DNA of 64,000 bases, taken from NCBI RefSeq assembly GCF_900130035.1, contig NZ_FQXQ01000002.1, forward strand, positions 62,001 through 126,000, written 5' to 3'. The number at the start of each line of letters is the position of its first letter. The first letter of the stretch is position 1. The DNA comes from Wenyingzhuangia marina. Lineage in GTDB: Bacteria; Bacteroidota; Bacteroidia; Flavobacteriales; Flavobacteriaceae. The notes under the pieces are model-generated. The model was not told where the DNA came from, made no database searches, and saw only the letters and a program-made list of their open reading frames with translations. Position numbers and translations under genes: made by a program. This document shows positions 25,584 through 33,589 of the stretch, piece after piece.

Positions 25584-26750
25584 ATGAAAAAACTAATTTT
25601 ATTAATCATAACATCTTCACTTTTAATTTCTTGTGTTAAAGAAAATAACGGAAATGTCACCATTGAAAAAGATAATTTTAATAGATCGTTAATTTTGTCT
25701 AATTGGGTACAAAATATTGTATTGCCTGCTTATGAAGATTTTAAAATAAAGTTAACGGATTTAAAAAGTAAAGAACAAAACTTTACAGCCAATCCAAACA
25801 CAGCTACTTTAACGGAATTACAAGATGCGTTGTTTCAAGCTCAATTAGTTTGGCAGCACGTAGCCATGTTTGATTTACATAGAAATAGCTCAGAAAAAGC
25901 TTCTTATAGACTATTTATGAATACTTATCCTATCGACAATGAGACAAGTATTGGTAATTCTAATGAGGATGATGCTACCTTAATAGATCATTTAGAAAAT
26001 GGTGATGCTAGTAATATCGAACTAGATAGATCTAATGCGATAGATGAACAAGGGTTTCCTGCTATCGATTATTTAATAAATGGAGTAGCTTTAACTAAAT
26101 ACACCACAGATCCAAAAAAAGAAAACTACAAAGTTTATTTAACAAAAGTGGTAGATAGAATGGTTTCCTTAACTAATAACGTGGTGAGTTATTGGAATAA
26201 TAATGCAAGTGCTATCATTGCAAACAATGGTTCTTCTGCAACTGCTTCTTTTGATTTGATGTTAAATGATTATATCAATTATGTAGAACAAGGATTTAGA
26301 GAGTCTAAAATAGCAACACCTTCGGGGAAAAGAAGTGGAAATGAATTTAAAAATGAATTGGCTGTTGAATCTTATTACAGTGCAGACCATTCAAAGGCTT
26401 TGTTTGATGAGGCTTATAAAGCTGTGAAAAATTTATATTATGGAATTTCTTATGATGGAACCAAGACTGGAACTAGTATTGATGCTTATTTAAAATATTT
26501 AAATGCCGAATTTTTTAATACTTCAGATAAGAAAGACTATAAAATAGCTGACTATATTGACACAAAGTTTGCAGATATTGAAGCTGTAACTCAGGATTTA
26601 GATGATAATTTTGTAACACAAATTAACACAGATAACACAAAACTATTCACAACATTTAATGTAATTCAAGAATTTGTTGTGTTGATTAAAACCAATACTT
26701 TTCAAGCCTTAAACGTTAGGATTGACTACGTTGATGCTGATGGTGATTAA
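25584..26750 (+). CDS. Imelysin-family lipoprotein
   Basis: A 388-residue lipoprotein (LLISC, C17) of the imelysin/EfeO-like M75 family, all-helical periplasmic or outer-membrane proteins linked to iron uptake. Family features include FQAQLVWQHVAMFDLHR (about 84-100), and the position of the GxHxxE signature is occupied by GFPAID (157-162), so the usual histidine is a proline and the glutamate an aspartate. Metal binding, if kept, must use other residues. It lies between DUF4856 and HTTM genes in the operon. The stop at 26750 is 6 bases from the next ATG. Confidence 0.88.
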   Translation: MKKLILLIITSSLLISCVKENNGNVTIEKDNFNRSLILSNWVQNIVLPAYEDFKIKLTDLKSKEQNFTANPNTATLTELQDALFQAQLVWQHVAMFDLHRNSSEKASYRLFMNTYPIDNETSIGNSNEDDATLIDHLENGDASNIELDRSNAIDEQGFPAIDYLINGVALTKYTTDPKKENYKVYLTKVVDRMVSLTNNVVSYWNNNASAIIANNGSSATASFDLMLNDYINYVEQGFRESKIATPSGKRSGNEFKNELAVESYYSADHSKALFDEAYKAVKNLYYGISYDGTKTGTSIDAYLKYLNAEFFNTSDKKDYKIADYIDTKFADIEAVTQDLDDNFVTQINTDNTKLFTTFNVIQEFVVLIKTNTFQALNVRIDYVDADGD

Positions 26751-26756
26751 GCAATC

Positions 26757-28115
26757 ATGACAACCTTAAGAAATTACATATTACATCATAAAACAAAAGC
26801 AGCTACCTTAGCTGCTTTTCGTGTACTATTTGGTGTTTTAATGCTAGGTAGTCTCATCCGTTTTGTCGCTATGGATTGGGTAGCAAAATTTTATATTTTA
26901 CCCAAATGGCATTTTACCTATTATGGTTTTGGTTGGGTAAAAACTTTAGGAATTTATACCTATGGTTTGTTTGCTGTAGCCATGATGGCTTGTGTGGGAA
27001 TTATAGTAGGGTACAAGTATAGAATTTTCATGATTTTGTTTTTTTTATCATTCACTTATATAGAATTGATAGACAAAACCACTTATTTAAATCACTATTA
27101 CTTTGTAAGTGTGATGAGTTTTTTATTAATTTTTTTACCTCTACATGCTACTTTTTCTATAGACGCAAAAAATAAAGGAATTGATTATAAGTATGTTCCA
27201 AGTTGGACCGTTGATAGCATAAAACTTATTTTAGGAATCGTATATTTTTATGCAGGATTGGCCAAATTAAATTCCGATTGGCTATTAAGAGCACAACCTT
27301 TAAAAATATGGCTTTCTACCAAAACAGATATGCCAATCATTGGTTCTTTTATGAATCAATCATGGTTTCATTACACGATGAGTTGGAGTGGAATGTTGTA
27401 TGATTTAAGTATTCCTTTTTTATTATTGATTCGTAAAACCAGACCTTTTGCTTTTGTGGCTGTTGTGGTTTTTCATGTGTTTACAAGAATCTTGTTTGAT
27501 ATTGGTATGTTTCCTTATATCATGATTTGTTTAACCCTTGTTTTCTTTGATAGTTCTTTGCATGAAAAGTTCCTTTTGGGACTTAAAAAAGCATTCAAAA
27601 TAAATGATTTAGACTCAAATACAACTGTTGAACTATACTCGTTTAAACGTATAAAAAATATCTTATTTATAATTAGTCTATTTATTGTAATTCAACTATT
27701 TTTGCCCTTCAGAAATTTGTGTTACCCTGGTGAGTTGTTTTGGACAGAACAAGGGTTTCGTTTTTCTTGGAGAGTGATGTTAATGGAAAAGGTAGGTTAC
27801 ACTAATTTTATTGTAAAAGATAGTGTGTCTGGTAAACAGTTTCATGTTAAAAATTCAGACTTTTTAACTTCTTTTCAAATCAAACAAATGAGTTTTCAAC
27901 CAGATTTTATTTTGGAATATGCACATTTGTTAGGAGATCATTTCAAGAGTCAAGGACATCAAAACATACAAGTTTTTGTAGAAAGTTATGTGGCATTAAA
28001 TGGACGATTGAATCAATTATTTATAGATCCAAAAGTTGATTTATATAAACAAGAAGAAGGTTTTCATAACAAAACATGGATTTTACCCTTAAATGATGAA
28101 ATTAAAGGATTTTAG
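26757..28115 (+). CDS. HTTM-domain membrane protein
   Basis: A 452-residue polytopic membrane protein with the HTTM domain (horizontally transferred transmembrane, related to vitamin K-dependent gamma-carboxylase). The N-terminal two thirds contains about seven to eight hydrophobic segments, with typical loops KFYILPKWHFTYYGFGWV, FAGLAKLNSDWLLRAQPL-type (seen as YAGLAKLNSDWLLRAQPLK) and FHVFTRILFDIGMFP. The last 130 residues are a soluble, probably periplasmic beta-rich domain (PFRNLCYPGELFWTEQGFRF). HTTM proteins next to imelysin genes are recurrent in Bacteroidota, but their chemical role is unknown. Its last 23 bases overlap the TonB receptor gene, indicating translational coupling. Confidence 0.86.
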   Translation: MTTLRNYILHHKTKAATLAAFRVLFGVLMLGSLIRFVAMDWVAKFYILPKWHFTYYGFGWVKTLGIYTYGLFAVAMMACVGIIVGYKYRIFMILFFLSFTYIELIDKTTYLNHYYFVSVMSFLLIFLPLHATFSIDAKNKGIDYKYVPSWTVDSIKLILGIVYFYAGLAKLNSDWLLRAQPLKIWLSTKTDMPIIGSFMNQSWFHYTMSWSGMLYDLSIPFLLLIRKTRPFAFVAVVVFHVFTRILFDIGMFPYIMICLTLVFFDSSLHEKFLLGLKKAFKINDLDSNTTVELYSFKRIKNILFIISLFIVIQLFLPFRNLCYPGELFWTEQGFRFSWRVMLMEKVGYTNFIVKDSVSGKQFHVKNSDFLTSFQIKQMSFQPDFILEYAHLLGDHFKSQGHQNIQVFVESYVALNGRLNQLFIDPKVDLYKQEEGFHNKTWILPLNDEIKGF

Positions 28116-30552
28116 GTTATTTGTAGTAATGTTGTTTTTGTTTCAAGCAGGTTTTGCTTATCAAATCACCTTTAAAATATTAGACAAGAATACGCAACAA
28201 CCTTTAGTAGGAGTTCAAGTAGTTGCAGGAAAAACTGCTTATATAGGAATTACCAATCAAAAGGGAATTCTAGAGGCTGAGTTAGATCATCAAACAAAAG
28301 AACTTACTTTTTTTTATTTTGGATACGAAGTTTTAAAAAAGAAATACTCGTTTATACAAAACGAAAATATTACTCTTTATTTAACTCCTTTACAGCAAGA
28401 ATTATCAGCAGTTGTTTTAAACACAAAAAAGAGAGAGAATTACGGTTTAACAACACTAAAACCTGTTGAAGGAACGCATATTTACGCGGGTAAAAAAACA
28501 GAGGTTATTAATTTAGATTTGGTGGTTGGAAACAAAGCCAGTAACAATCCTAGACAAATTTTCGCAAAAGTAGCGGGACTTAATATATATGATAGCAATG
28601 ATGGAGGTTTACAATTAAACATAGGTGGTAGGGGATTAGATCCTAACAGAACTGCTAATTTTAATACTAGACAAAATGATTACGACATTAGTGCTGATGT
28701 GTTGGGATACCCTGAAAGTTATTACACGCCACCCACAGAAGCTTTGGAACGCATTCAAGTGATTCGTGGAGCGGCTTCTCTACAGTATGGAACTCAATTT
28801 GGAGGTTTAATTAATTTTATAACCAAACAACCTTCCAAAAAAACTGTTTTATTTGTTACACGTAACACCGTTGGTTCTTTTAACACTTATACAAACTTTA
28901 CTTCTTTAAGCGGAACACTTGGTAAGTTCAATTATTACACTTATTACAATGGTAAAAAAGGAGATGGATTTAGACCTAATTCGGACTATAAATCCAATAA
29001 TTTCTTTACTCATTTAGGATATGATTTTTCTGACGATACAAAATTATCATTTGAATTGTCTTCTTTTAATTATTTAGCGCATCAACCAGGAGGTTTGTCT
29101 GATGTGCAATTTTTAGAAGACCCATCACAAAGTTATTTAAAGCGTAATTGGTTTGGAGTAGATTGGAAATTATACAATTTAAAACTAGAGCATCAATTAA
29201 CAGACATTTCAAAACTAACCGTTAGTGTTTTTGCTTTAGATGCCTATAGAAAAGCAGTTGGGTTTAGAGGAAATCCTACAATACAAAAACCTAATTTATT
29301 CAATGTAGATGGGGATGAGCAAAATAGCGATGGAACTTATACTTTTTATAGAGACTTAATTGTAGGGGACTTTAGAAATTATGGTTCAGAAATACGATTT
29401 TTATCTAGTTATAAATTTGGAAAGACTAGAAATTATTATCTGTTAGGAGGTAAGCTATACAAGGCAAGCAATTCACAAAGACAAGGAGCAGGAAGCAAAG
29501 GTATAGATGCTGATTTTTCTTTTGATGAAAGTGCAGAACAATATCCAAATCAAAATGAGTTTAAGTATCCAAACTTTAATACTTCATTGTTTGGAGAACA
29601 TATTTTTAACATCAATAAACATTTTAGTATCACTCCAGGATTTAGATTTGAGCATATTAAAACACAATCCGAAGGAACCTATTATGTATATGATTACGCT
29701 GGAAATGGAGCTCAAAGTTATTCTGAAGACGACAACAATCTTTTTGTAAGAAACTTTGTATTACTAGGACTAGGCTTGAGCTACAAACCTAAAAGCTCTT
29801 TTGAATTATATGCCAATGCATCTCAAAACTATCGTTCTGTAACTTTTTCTGATATTAGAACCGTAAATCCAACATTTATCATTGATCCAAATATTACAGA
29901 TGAAACCGGATTTACTGCAGATTTAGGAGTTAGAGGAAAGTCAAAAAAAACTTTTTCTTATGATGTGAGTGCTTTTACATTGGTCTATGGAAATAGAATA
30001 GGGCAAGTGTTGAATAATAGAGCGCAATGGGTTCGTAAAAATATTGGGACAGCCTTTATTTATGGATTGGAGTCTTTATTACAATGGAATATTAAAGAAA
30101 CGTATTTTAAAGAAAATGATGATTTAATTTTTGATATATATAGCAATATAGCACTTACTAAATCGGTGTATTTAGAATCGGAAGATGCCAATGTTGCTGG
30201 GAATGAGGTTGAATTTATCCCTTTTATGAATTTAAAAACGGGAGCAAGTTTTGGGTGGAAAAACTTATTGACGAGTGTACAATATACTTATATTAGTGAA
30301 CAATATACAGATGTTACCAATTCTGCTTACAATCCAAACAACGATACTAACACCATCGGAGCGATTCCGTCTTATGATATTTTAGATGTATCCTTATCTT
30401 ATAAATTCAATAAAAATTTTAAATTAGAGGGTGGAATTAACAATTTATTAGATAATAGTTATTTTACCAGAAGAGCTACTGGTTATCCTGGACCAGGAAT
30501 TATTCCTGCAGAACCAAGGTATTACTATGTTACCTTAGAAATTAAAATTTAA
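28093..30552 (+). CDS. TonB-dependent receptor, FecA-like
   Basis: An 819-residue outer-membrane receptor. Signal peptide (MMKLKDFRLFVVMLFLFQ to AYQ), a carboxypeptidase-regulatory-like domain (about 28-110: FKILDKNTQQPLVGVQVVAG), a plug (about 125-260) with RIQVIRGAASLQYGTQFGG and LINFITKQPSK, then the barrel, ending in the aromatic terminus YYYVTLEIKI. The look is that of ferric citrate or ferric siderophore receptors rather than SusC: there is no SusD partner and the length is shorter. Position after DUF4856, imelysin and HTTM genes supports iron as cargo. Two ATG codons (28093, 28096) both lie inside the HTTM gene. Confidence 0.92.
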   Translation: MMKLKDFRLFVVMLFLFQAGFAYQITFKILDKNTQQPLVGVQVVAGKTAYIGITNQKGILEAELDHQTKELTFFYFGYEVLKKKYSFIQNENITLYLTPLQQELSAVVLNTKKRENYGLTTLKPVEGTHIYAGKKTEVINLDLVVGNKASNNPRQIFAKVAGLNIYDSNDGGLQLNIGGRGLDPNRTANFNTRQNDYDISADVLGYPESYYTPPTEALERIQVIRGAASLQYGTQFGGLINFITKQPSKKTVLFVTRNTVGSFNTYTNFTSLSGTLGKFNYYTYYNGKKGDGFRPNSDYKSNNFFTHLGYDFSDDTKLSFELSSFNYLAHQPGGLSDVQFLEDPSQSYLKRNWFGVDWKLYNLKLEHQLTDISKLTVSVFALDAYRKAVGFRGNPTIQKPNLFNVDGDEQNSDGTYTFYRDLIVGDFRNYGSEIRFLSSYKFGKTRNYYLLGGKLYKASNSQRQGAGSKGIDADFSFDESAEQYPNQNEFKYPNFNTSLFGEHIFNINKHFSITPGFRFEHIKTQSEGTYYVYDYAGNGAQSYSEDDNNLFVRNFVLLGLGLSYKPKSSFELYANASQNYRSVTFSDIRTVNPTFIIDPNITDETGFTADLGVRGKSKKTFSYDVSAFTLVYGNRIGQVLNNRAQWVRKNIGTAFIYGLESLLQWNIKETYFKENDDLIFDIYSNIALTKSVYLESEDANVAGNEVEFIPFMNLKTGASFGWKNLLTSVQYTYISEQYTDVTNSAYNPNNDTNTIGAIPSYDILDVSLSYKFNKNFKLEGGINNLLDNSYFTRRATGYPGPGIIPAEPRYYYVTLEIKI

Positions 30553-30556
30553 AAAA

Positions 30557-30997
30557 ATGATCAAAAAAATATTGATAGCTGTTGCCGTTGTTTTTGTAAT
30601 TGCACAGTTTTTTGGAAGAGAAAAAAATGAAGCACCTACTAGAGAATTAGAAGTATTTATTACAGAAACAACCCCTAGCAAAGAAGTTAGTAATATACTA
30701 AGTGCTAAATGTTATGATTGTCATAGCAATAAAACAGAATATCCTTGGTATGCCAATGTTGCTCCTGTTTCTTATTGGATCAATCATCATGTTGAAGAAG
30801 GAAAAGAGCATTTGAATTTTTCTGATTGGGCAAATTATAATACCAAAAGAAAAAAACATAAATTAGACGAATTGATTGAAGAAGTTGAAGAAGGAAAAAT
30901 GCCTTTAGATTCTTATGAAAATCTTCACGGTGATATTACGGAGTTAGAAAAAGAAGTATTGATAGCTTGGGCTAAAAAAGCGATGAACTCTTATTAA
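30557..30997 (+). CDS. Haem-binding domain protein with CxxCH motif
   Basis: A 146-residue protein with an N-terminal membrane anchor or uncleaved signal (about 4-20) and the Haem_bd domain of Bacteroidota: CYDCH (C52, C55, H56) in the family context NKTEYPWYANVAPVSYWI, then WINHHVEEGKEHLNFSDW and LHGDITELEKEVLIAWAK. It is a periplasmic single-haem c-type protein by motif. It follows the receptor by 4 bases and closes the operon, ahead of a strong terminator. An electron-transfer role, such as ferric reduction after uptake, is inference. Confidence 0.9.
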   Translation: MIKKILIAVAVVFVIAQFFGREKNEAPTRELEVFITETTPSKEVSNILSAKCYDCHSNKTEYPWYANVAPVSYWINHHVEEGKEHLNFSDWANYNTKRKKHKLDELIEEVEEGKMPLDSYENLHGDITELEKEVLIAWAKKAMNSY

Positions 30998-31020
30998 ATT
31001 CACCATAACAAATTCATATA

Positions 31021-31051
31021 AAAGGTAATAGGAAACAATTCTATTACCTTT
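31021..31051 (+). terminator. Terminator of the imelysin/TonB operon
   Basis: A perfect 11-bp stem (AAAGGTAATAG / CTATTACCTTT) with a 9-base loop, followed by TCTTTTTTT, starting 23 bases after the stop of the haem-binding gene. Confidence 0.92.
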
Positions 31052-31095
31052 TCTTTTTTTATAGTATTTCACCCTTTTAGACAAAAGAAAAAGGT

Positions 31096-31132
31096 ATTTA
31101 TTTTAAATAAATCTAAATAGTTTATATCTTTG
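31096..31132 (+). promoter_or_regulatory. feo promoter with candidate metalloregulator operator
   Basis: TATCTTTG at 31125-31132 fits the -7 box. The expected -33 position falls inside a perfect 7-3-7 inverted repeat, ATTTATTTTAAATAAAT (31096-31112), the same core as upstream of the DUF4856 operon (24169-24187). A repressor bound here would block the promoter, the arrangement expected for Fur-type control of ferrous iron uptake. Confidence 0.65.
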
Positions 31133-31211
31133 TTCTTCACTTTATTTTACTATAAAATGAAGGTTACAAATGACCCCATTTTTATAATAAAGATATTTAA
31201 TTATAACTTGA

Positions 31212-31442
31212 ATGAAAGGATCCACAATTGCAAGCTTACAAAAAGGAGAGAGAGCTATTATCAAATCTTTTGAAGGGATTGATGTTCCTTTAAAGTTAAT
31301 AGAAATGGGTTGTATAGAAGGGAATTATGTAGAGGTTTTACAGAGAGCTCCTTTAAAAGATCCTATCTATTTAAATATTAGCGGAACTTATTTGGCGATC
31401 AGAATAGAAGTAGCATCAAAAATAATGGTGGAAAGATTATGA
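31212..31442 (+). CDS. feoA: Ferrous iron transport protein A
   Basis: A 76-residue cytoplasmic SH3-like protein required for Fe2+ uptake by FeoB. The family pattern is complete: SLQKGERAIIKSFEG, LKLIEMGCIEGNYVEVLQRAP-type turn (residues about 27-46), and LAIRIEVASKIMVERL at the end. Its stop TGA overlaps the feoB start (ATGA, 31439-31442), indicating translational coupling. The candidate operator at 31096-31112 lies in its promoter. Confidence 0.96.
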   Translation: MKGSTIASLQKGERAIIKSFEGIDVPLKLIEMGCIEGNYVEVLQRAPLKDPIYLNISGTYLAIRIEVASKIMVERL

Positions 31443-33403
31443 GTGATATCAAAGTAGCCTTAATAGGAAATCCAAATACTGGAAAAACTTCATTATTTAA
31501 TAGATTAACAGGATTAAATCAAAAAGTAGGAAACTACCCAGGAATTACGGTTGATAAAAAAGTAGGACACTCAAAGTTAAACAAAGCCATTAGTGCCGAA
31601 ATTATTGATTTACCCGGTACTTATAGTTTAAATGCTAGTTCTTTAGATGAAGATGTAGCAGTACAAGTTTTATCAGACAAAACAAACGAAAACTACCCTG
31701 ATGTGGTCGTGGTCGTGGTAGATATAGAAAATCTTAAACGTAATTTATATTTATATACCCAAGTAAAAGATTTAGGAATTCCGACCATTTTAGCAGTGAA
31801 CATGGCGGATCAAATGAAAAATAGAGGGATCGACATCGATATGCAGTCCATGGAGTCTTTGTTAGAAACTAAAATTGCTTTGGTTAGTTCTAAACAAAAC
31901 AAAGGGATTTCTTTCTTGAAAAAATTAATAGTTGATTACAAATCTTTAAGCACAGTTCCTTGCTTTATTGATGAGCCTTCTGTATTATCTAAAATTGTAA
32001 ATACTGAAAAGAAAAAACATCATTTAGAAACAGTTAGGCGTTATCAATTTATCAAATCGGTATTAGAAAAAACCTATAGTCAAGACCCTCAAAATGCAAA
32101 AGATTTACGATCTCTTTTAGATAGAGTTCTAATTCATAAGTATTTTGGATACTTAATTTTCTTTACCATTTTATTTAGCATTTTTCAAGCCTTGTTTTCT
32201 TGGTCTGCTTTCCCAATGGATTATATTGATAGTACTTTTGCAGGATTTTCAGAAATGGCAAGAGCTCATTTACCTGAAGGAGTTTTTACCAATTTGTTAG
32301 CCGAAGGAATTATTCCCGGAATAGGAGGAGTGGTGATATTTATTCCCCAAATAGCCTTTTTATTCTTGTTTACATCAGTATTAGAAGAAAGTGGTTATAT
32401 GAGTCGTGTGGTGTTTTTAATGGATAAAATCATGCGAAAGTTTGGATTGAGTGGAAAAAGTATTGTGCCTTTAATTTCTGGAACTGCTTGTGCCATTCCA
32501 GCAATTATGGCTGCTAGAAACATAGAAAATTGGAAAGAAAGATTGATCACTATTTTGGTTACTCCGTTTACCACTTGTTCTGCTCGTTTACCTGTCTATG
32601 CTATTATTATTAGTTTAATTGTACCTGCAGAGGCAAGATTTATGTCTTTTAATGTACAGGGATTGATGTTGATGGCCTTATATTTATTAGGTTTTGGAGT
32701 GGCTATTTTATCTGCCATGTTATTAGATAAATTTTTAAAATTAGAAACCAAATCATATTTTGTGATTGAAATGCCTAATTATAAATTGCCATTGTTTAAA
32801 AACGTAGCTTACACAGTAATTGAAAAAACCAAAGCATTTGTTTTTGAAGCAGGTAAAATTATTTTGGCTATTTCTATTTTATTATGGGTATTGGCTTCTT
32901 ACGGACCAGGAAAAGACTTTAGTCATGCCAAAGAAATTGTAACTCAAAATTATCCAGATTTAAATGAAGAGGAATTAAATGCAGAAATTGCATCTTATAA
33001 ATTAGAGAATTCTTACATAGGAATTATGGGGAAAACCATAGAACCGGTGATTAGACCTTTAGGATATGATTGGAAAATTGGAGTAGCAGTCATTACTTCT
33101 TTTGCAGCTAGAGAAGTTTTTGTAGGAACCTTAGCAACTATATATAGCGTTGGTAGCGAAGAAGAATCTACCATAAAAGATAGAATGAGAAATGAGGTGT
33201 TTCAAGATTCTAAAAAACCAGTATATTCCTTTGCTACTGGAGTTTCAATTTTGTTGTTTTATGCTTTTGCTATGCAATGTATGAGTACCATTGCTATTGT
33301 GAAAAGAGAAACCAATGGATGGAAATGGCCATTGATTCAAATGTTTGTCATGTCAGGTTTTGCGTATCTTACAGCTTTAATAGCTTATCAAATTTTAAAA
33401 TAA
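31439..33403 (+). CDS. feoB: Ferrous iron transporter FeoB
   Basis: A 654-residue inner-membrane Fe2+ transporter with an N-terminal G protein: G1 GNPNTGKTS (10-18), G2 GNYPGIT (31-37), G3 DLPG (57-60), G4 NMAD (121-124). A helical spacer follows, then the two Gate regions, including PLISGTACAIPAIMAARNI and the second Gate with SFAAREVFVGTLATIYSVG. It is somewhat shorter than the E. coli protein (about 770 residues), as in many Bacteroidota. T14 stands where many homologues have Cys (GNPNCGKT). Its stop overlaps the next gene by one base (TAATG at 33401-33405). Confidence 0.97.
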   Translation: MSDIKVALIGNPNTGKTSLFNRLTGLNQKVGNYPGITVDKKVGHSKLNKAISAEIIDLPGTYSLNASSLDEDVAVQVLSDKTNENYPDVVVVVVDIENLKRNLYLYTQVKDLGIPTILAVNMADQMKNRGIDIDMQSMESLLETKIALVSSKQNKGISFLKKLIVDYKSLSTVPCFIDEPSVLSKIVNTEKKKHHLETVRRYQFIKSVLEKTYSQDPQNAKDLRSLLDRVLIHKYFGYLIFFTILFSIFQALFSWSAFPMDYIDSTFAGFSEMARAHLPEGVFTNLLAEGIIPGIGGVVIFIPQIAFLFLFTSVLEESGYMSRVVFLMDKIMRKFGLSGKSIVPLISGTACAIPAIMAARNIENWKERLITILVTPFTTCSARLPVYAIIISLIVPAEARFMSFNVQGLMLMALYLLGFGVAILSAMLLDKFLKLETKSYFVIEMPNYKLPLFKNVAYTVIEKTKAFVFEAGKIILAISILLWVLASYGPGKDFSHAKEIVTQNYPDLNEEELNAEIASYKLENSYIGIMGKTIEPVIRPLGYDWKIGVAVITSFAAREVFVGTLATIYSVGSEEESTIKDRMRNEVFQDSKKPVYSFATGVSILLFYAFAMQCMSTIAIVKRETNGWKWPLIQMFVMSGFAYLTALIAYQILK

Positions 33404-33531
33404 TGGAAATCATTCAAAACATATTGGTGATTGTCACAGTTGTTTTTGCTCTATGGATTCTTTATAGTAAGTTTTTTAAAAAGAGTAAACACAAAAAAGC
33501 TTGTGGTAGTGATGATTGTGGTTGTTCCTGA
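33403..33531 (+). CDS. FeoB-associated Cys-rich membrane protein
   Basis: A 42-residue protein starting at ATG 33403, inside the feoB stop (TAATG). One transmembrane helix (IIQNILVIVTVVFALWILYS) is followed by a basic stretch (KFFKKSKHKK) and a Cys-rich tail, ACGSDDCGCS. This is the standard small partner found after feoB in many bacteria; it may replace FeoC or shield ferrous iron with its cysteines. A longer upstream extension of the frame (from 33277) overlaps feoB and is not credible. Confidence 0.92.
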   Translation: MEIIQNILVIVTVVFALWILYSKFFKKSKHKKACGSDDCGCS

Positions 33532-33589
33532 TTTTTAACAGGCCTTATTTTATTAGGTTTTATATTTTTGTCCTTTAAATTTACCCATC

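Noticed and set aside
24267-30997. SusC/SusD polysaccharide locus
   Set aside because: There is no SusD-like gene; the receptor looks FecA-like and its companions are iron-linked families.
33277-33402. Longer N-terminus for the small Cys-rich Feo protein
   Set aside because: It would overlap feoB by over 120 bases; the one-base TAATG overlap and the usual size of the family favour ATG 33403.
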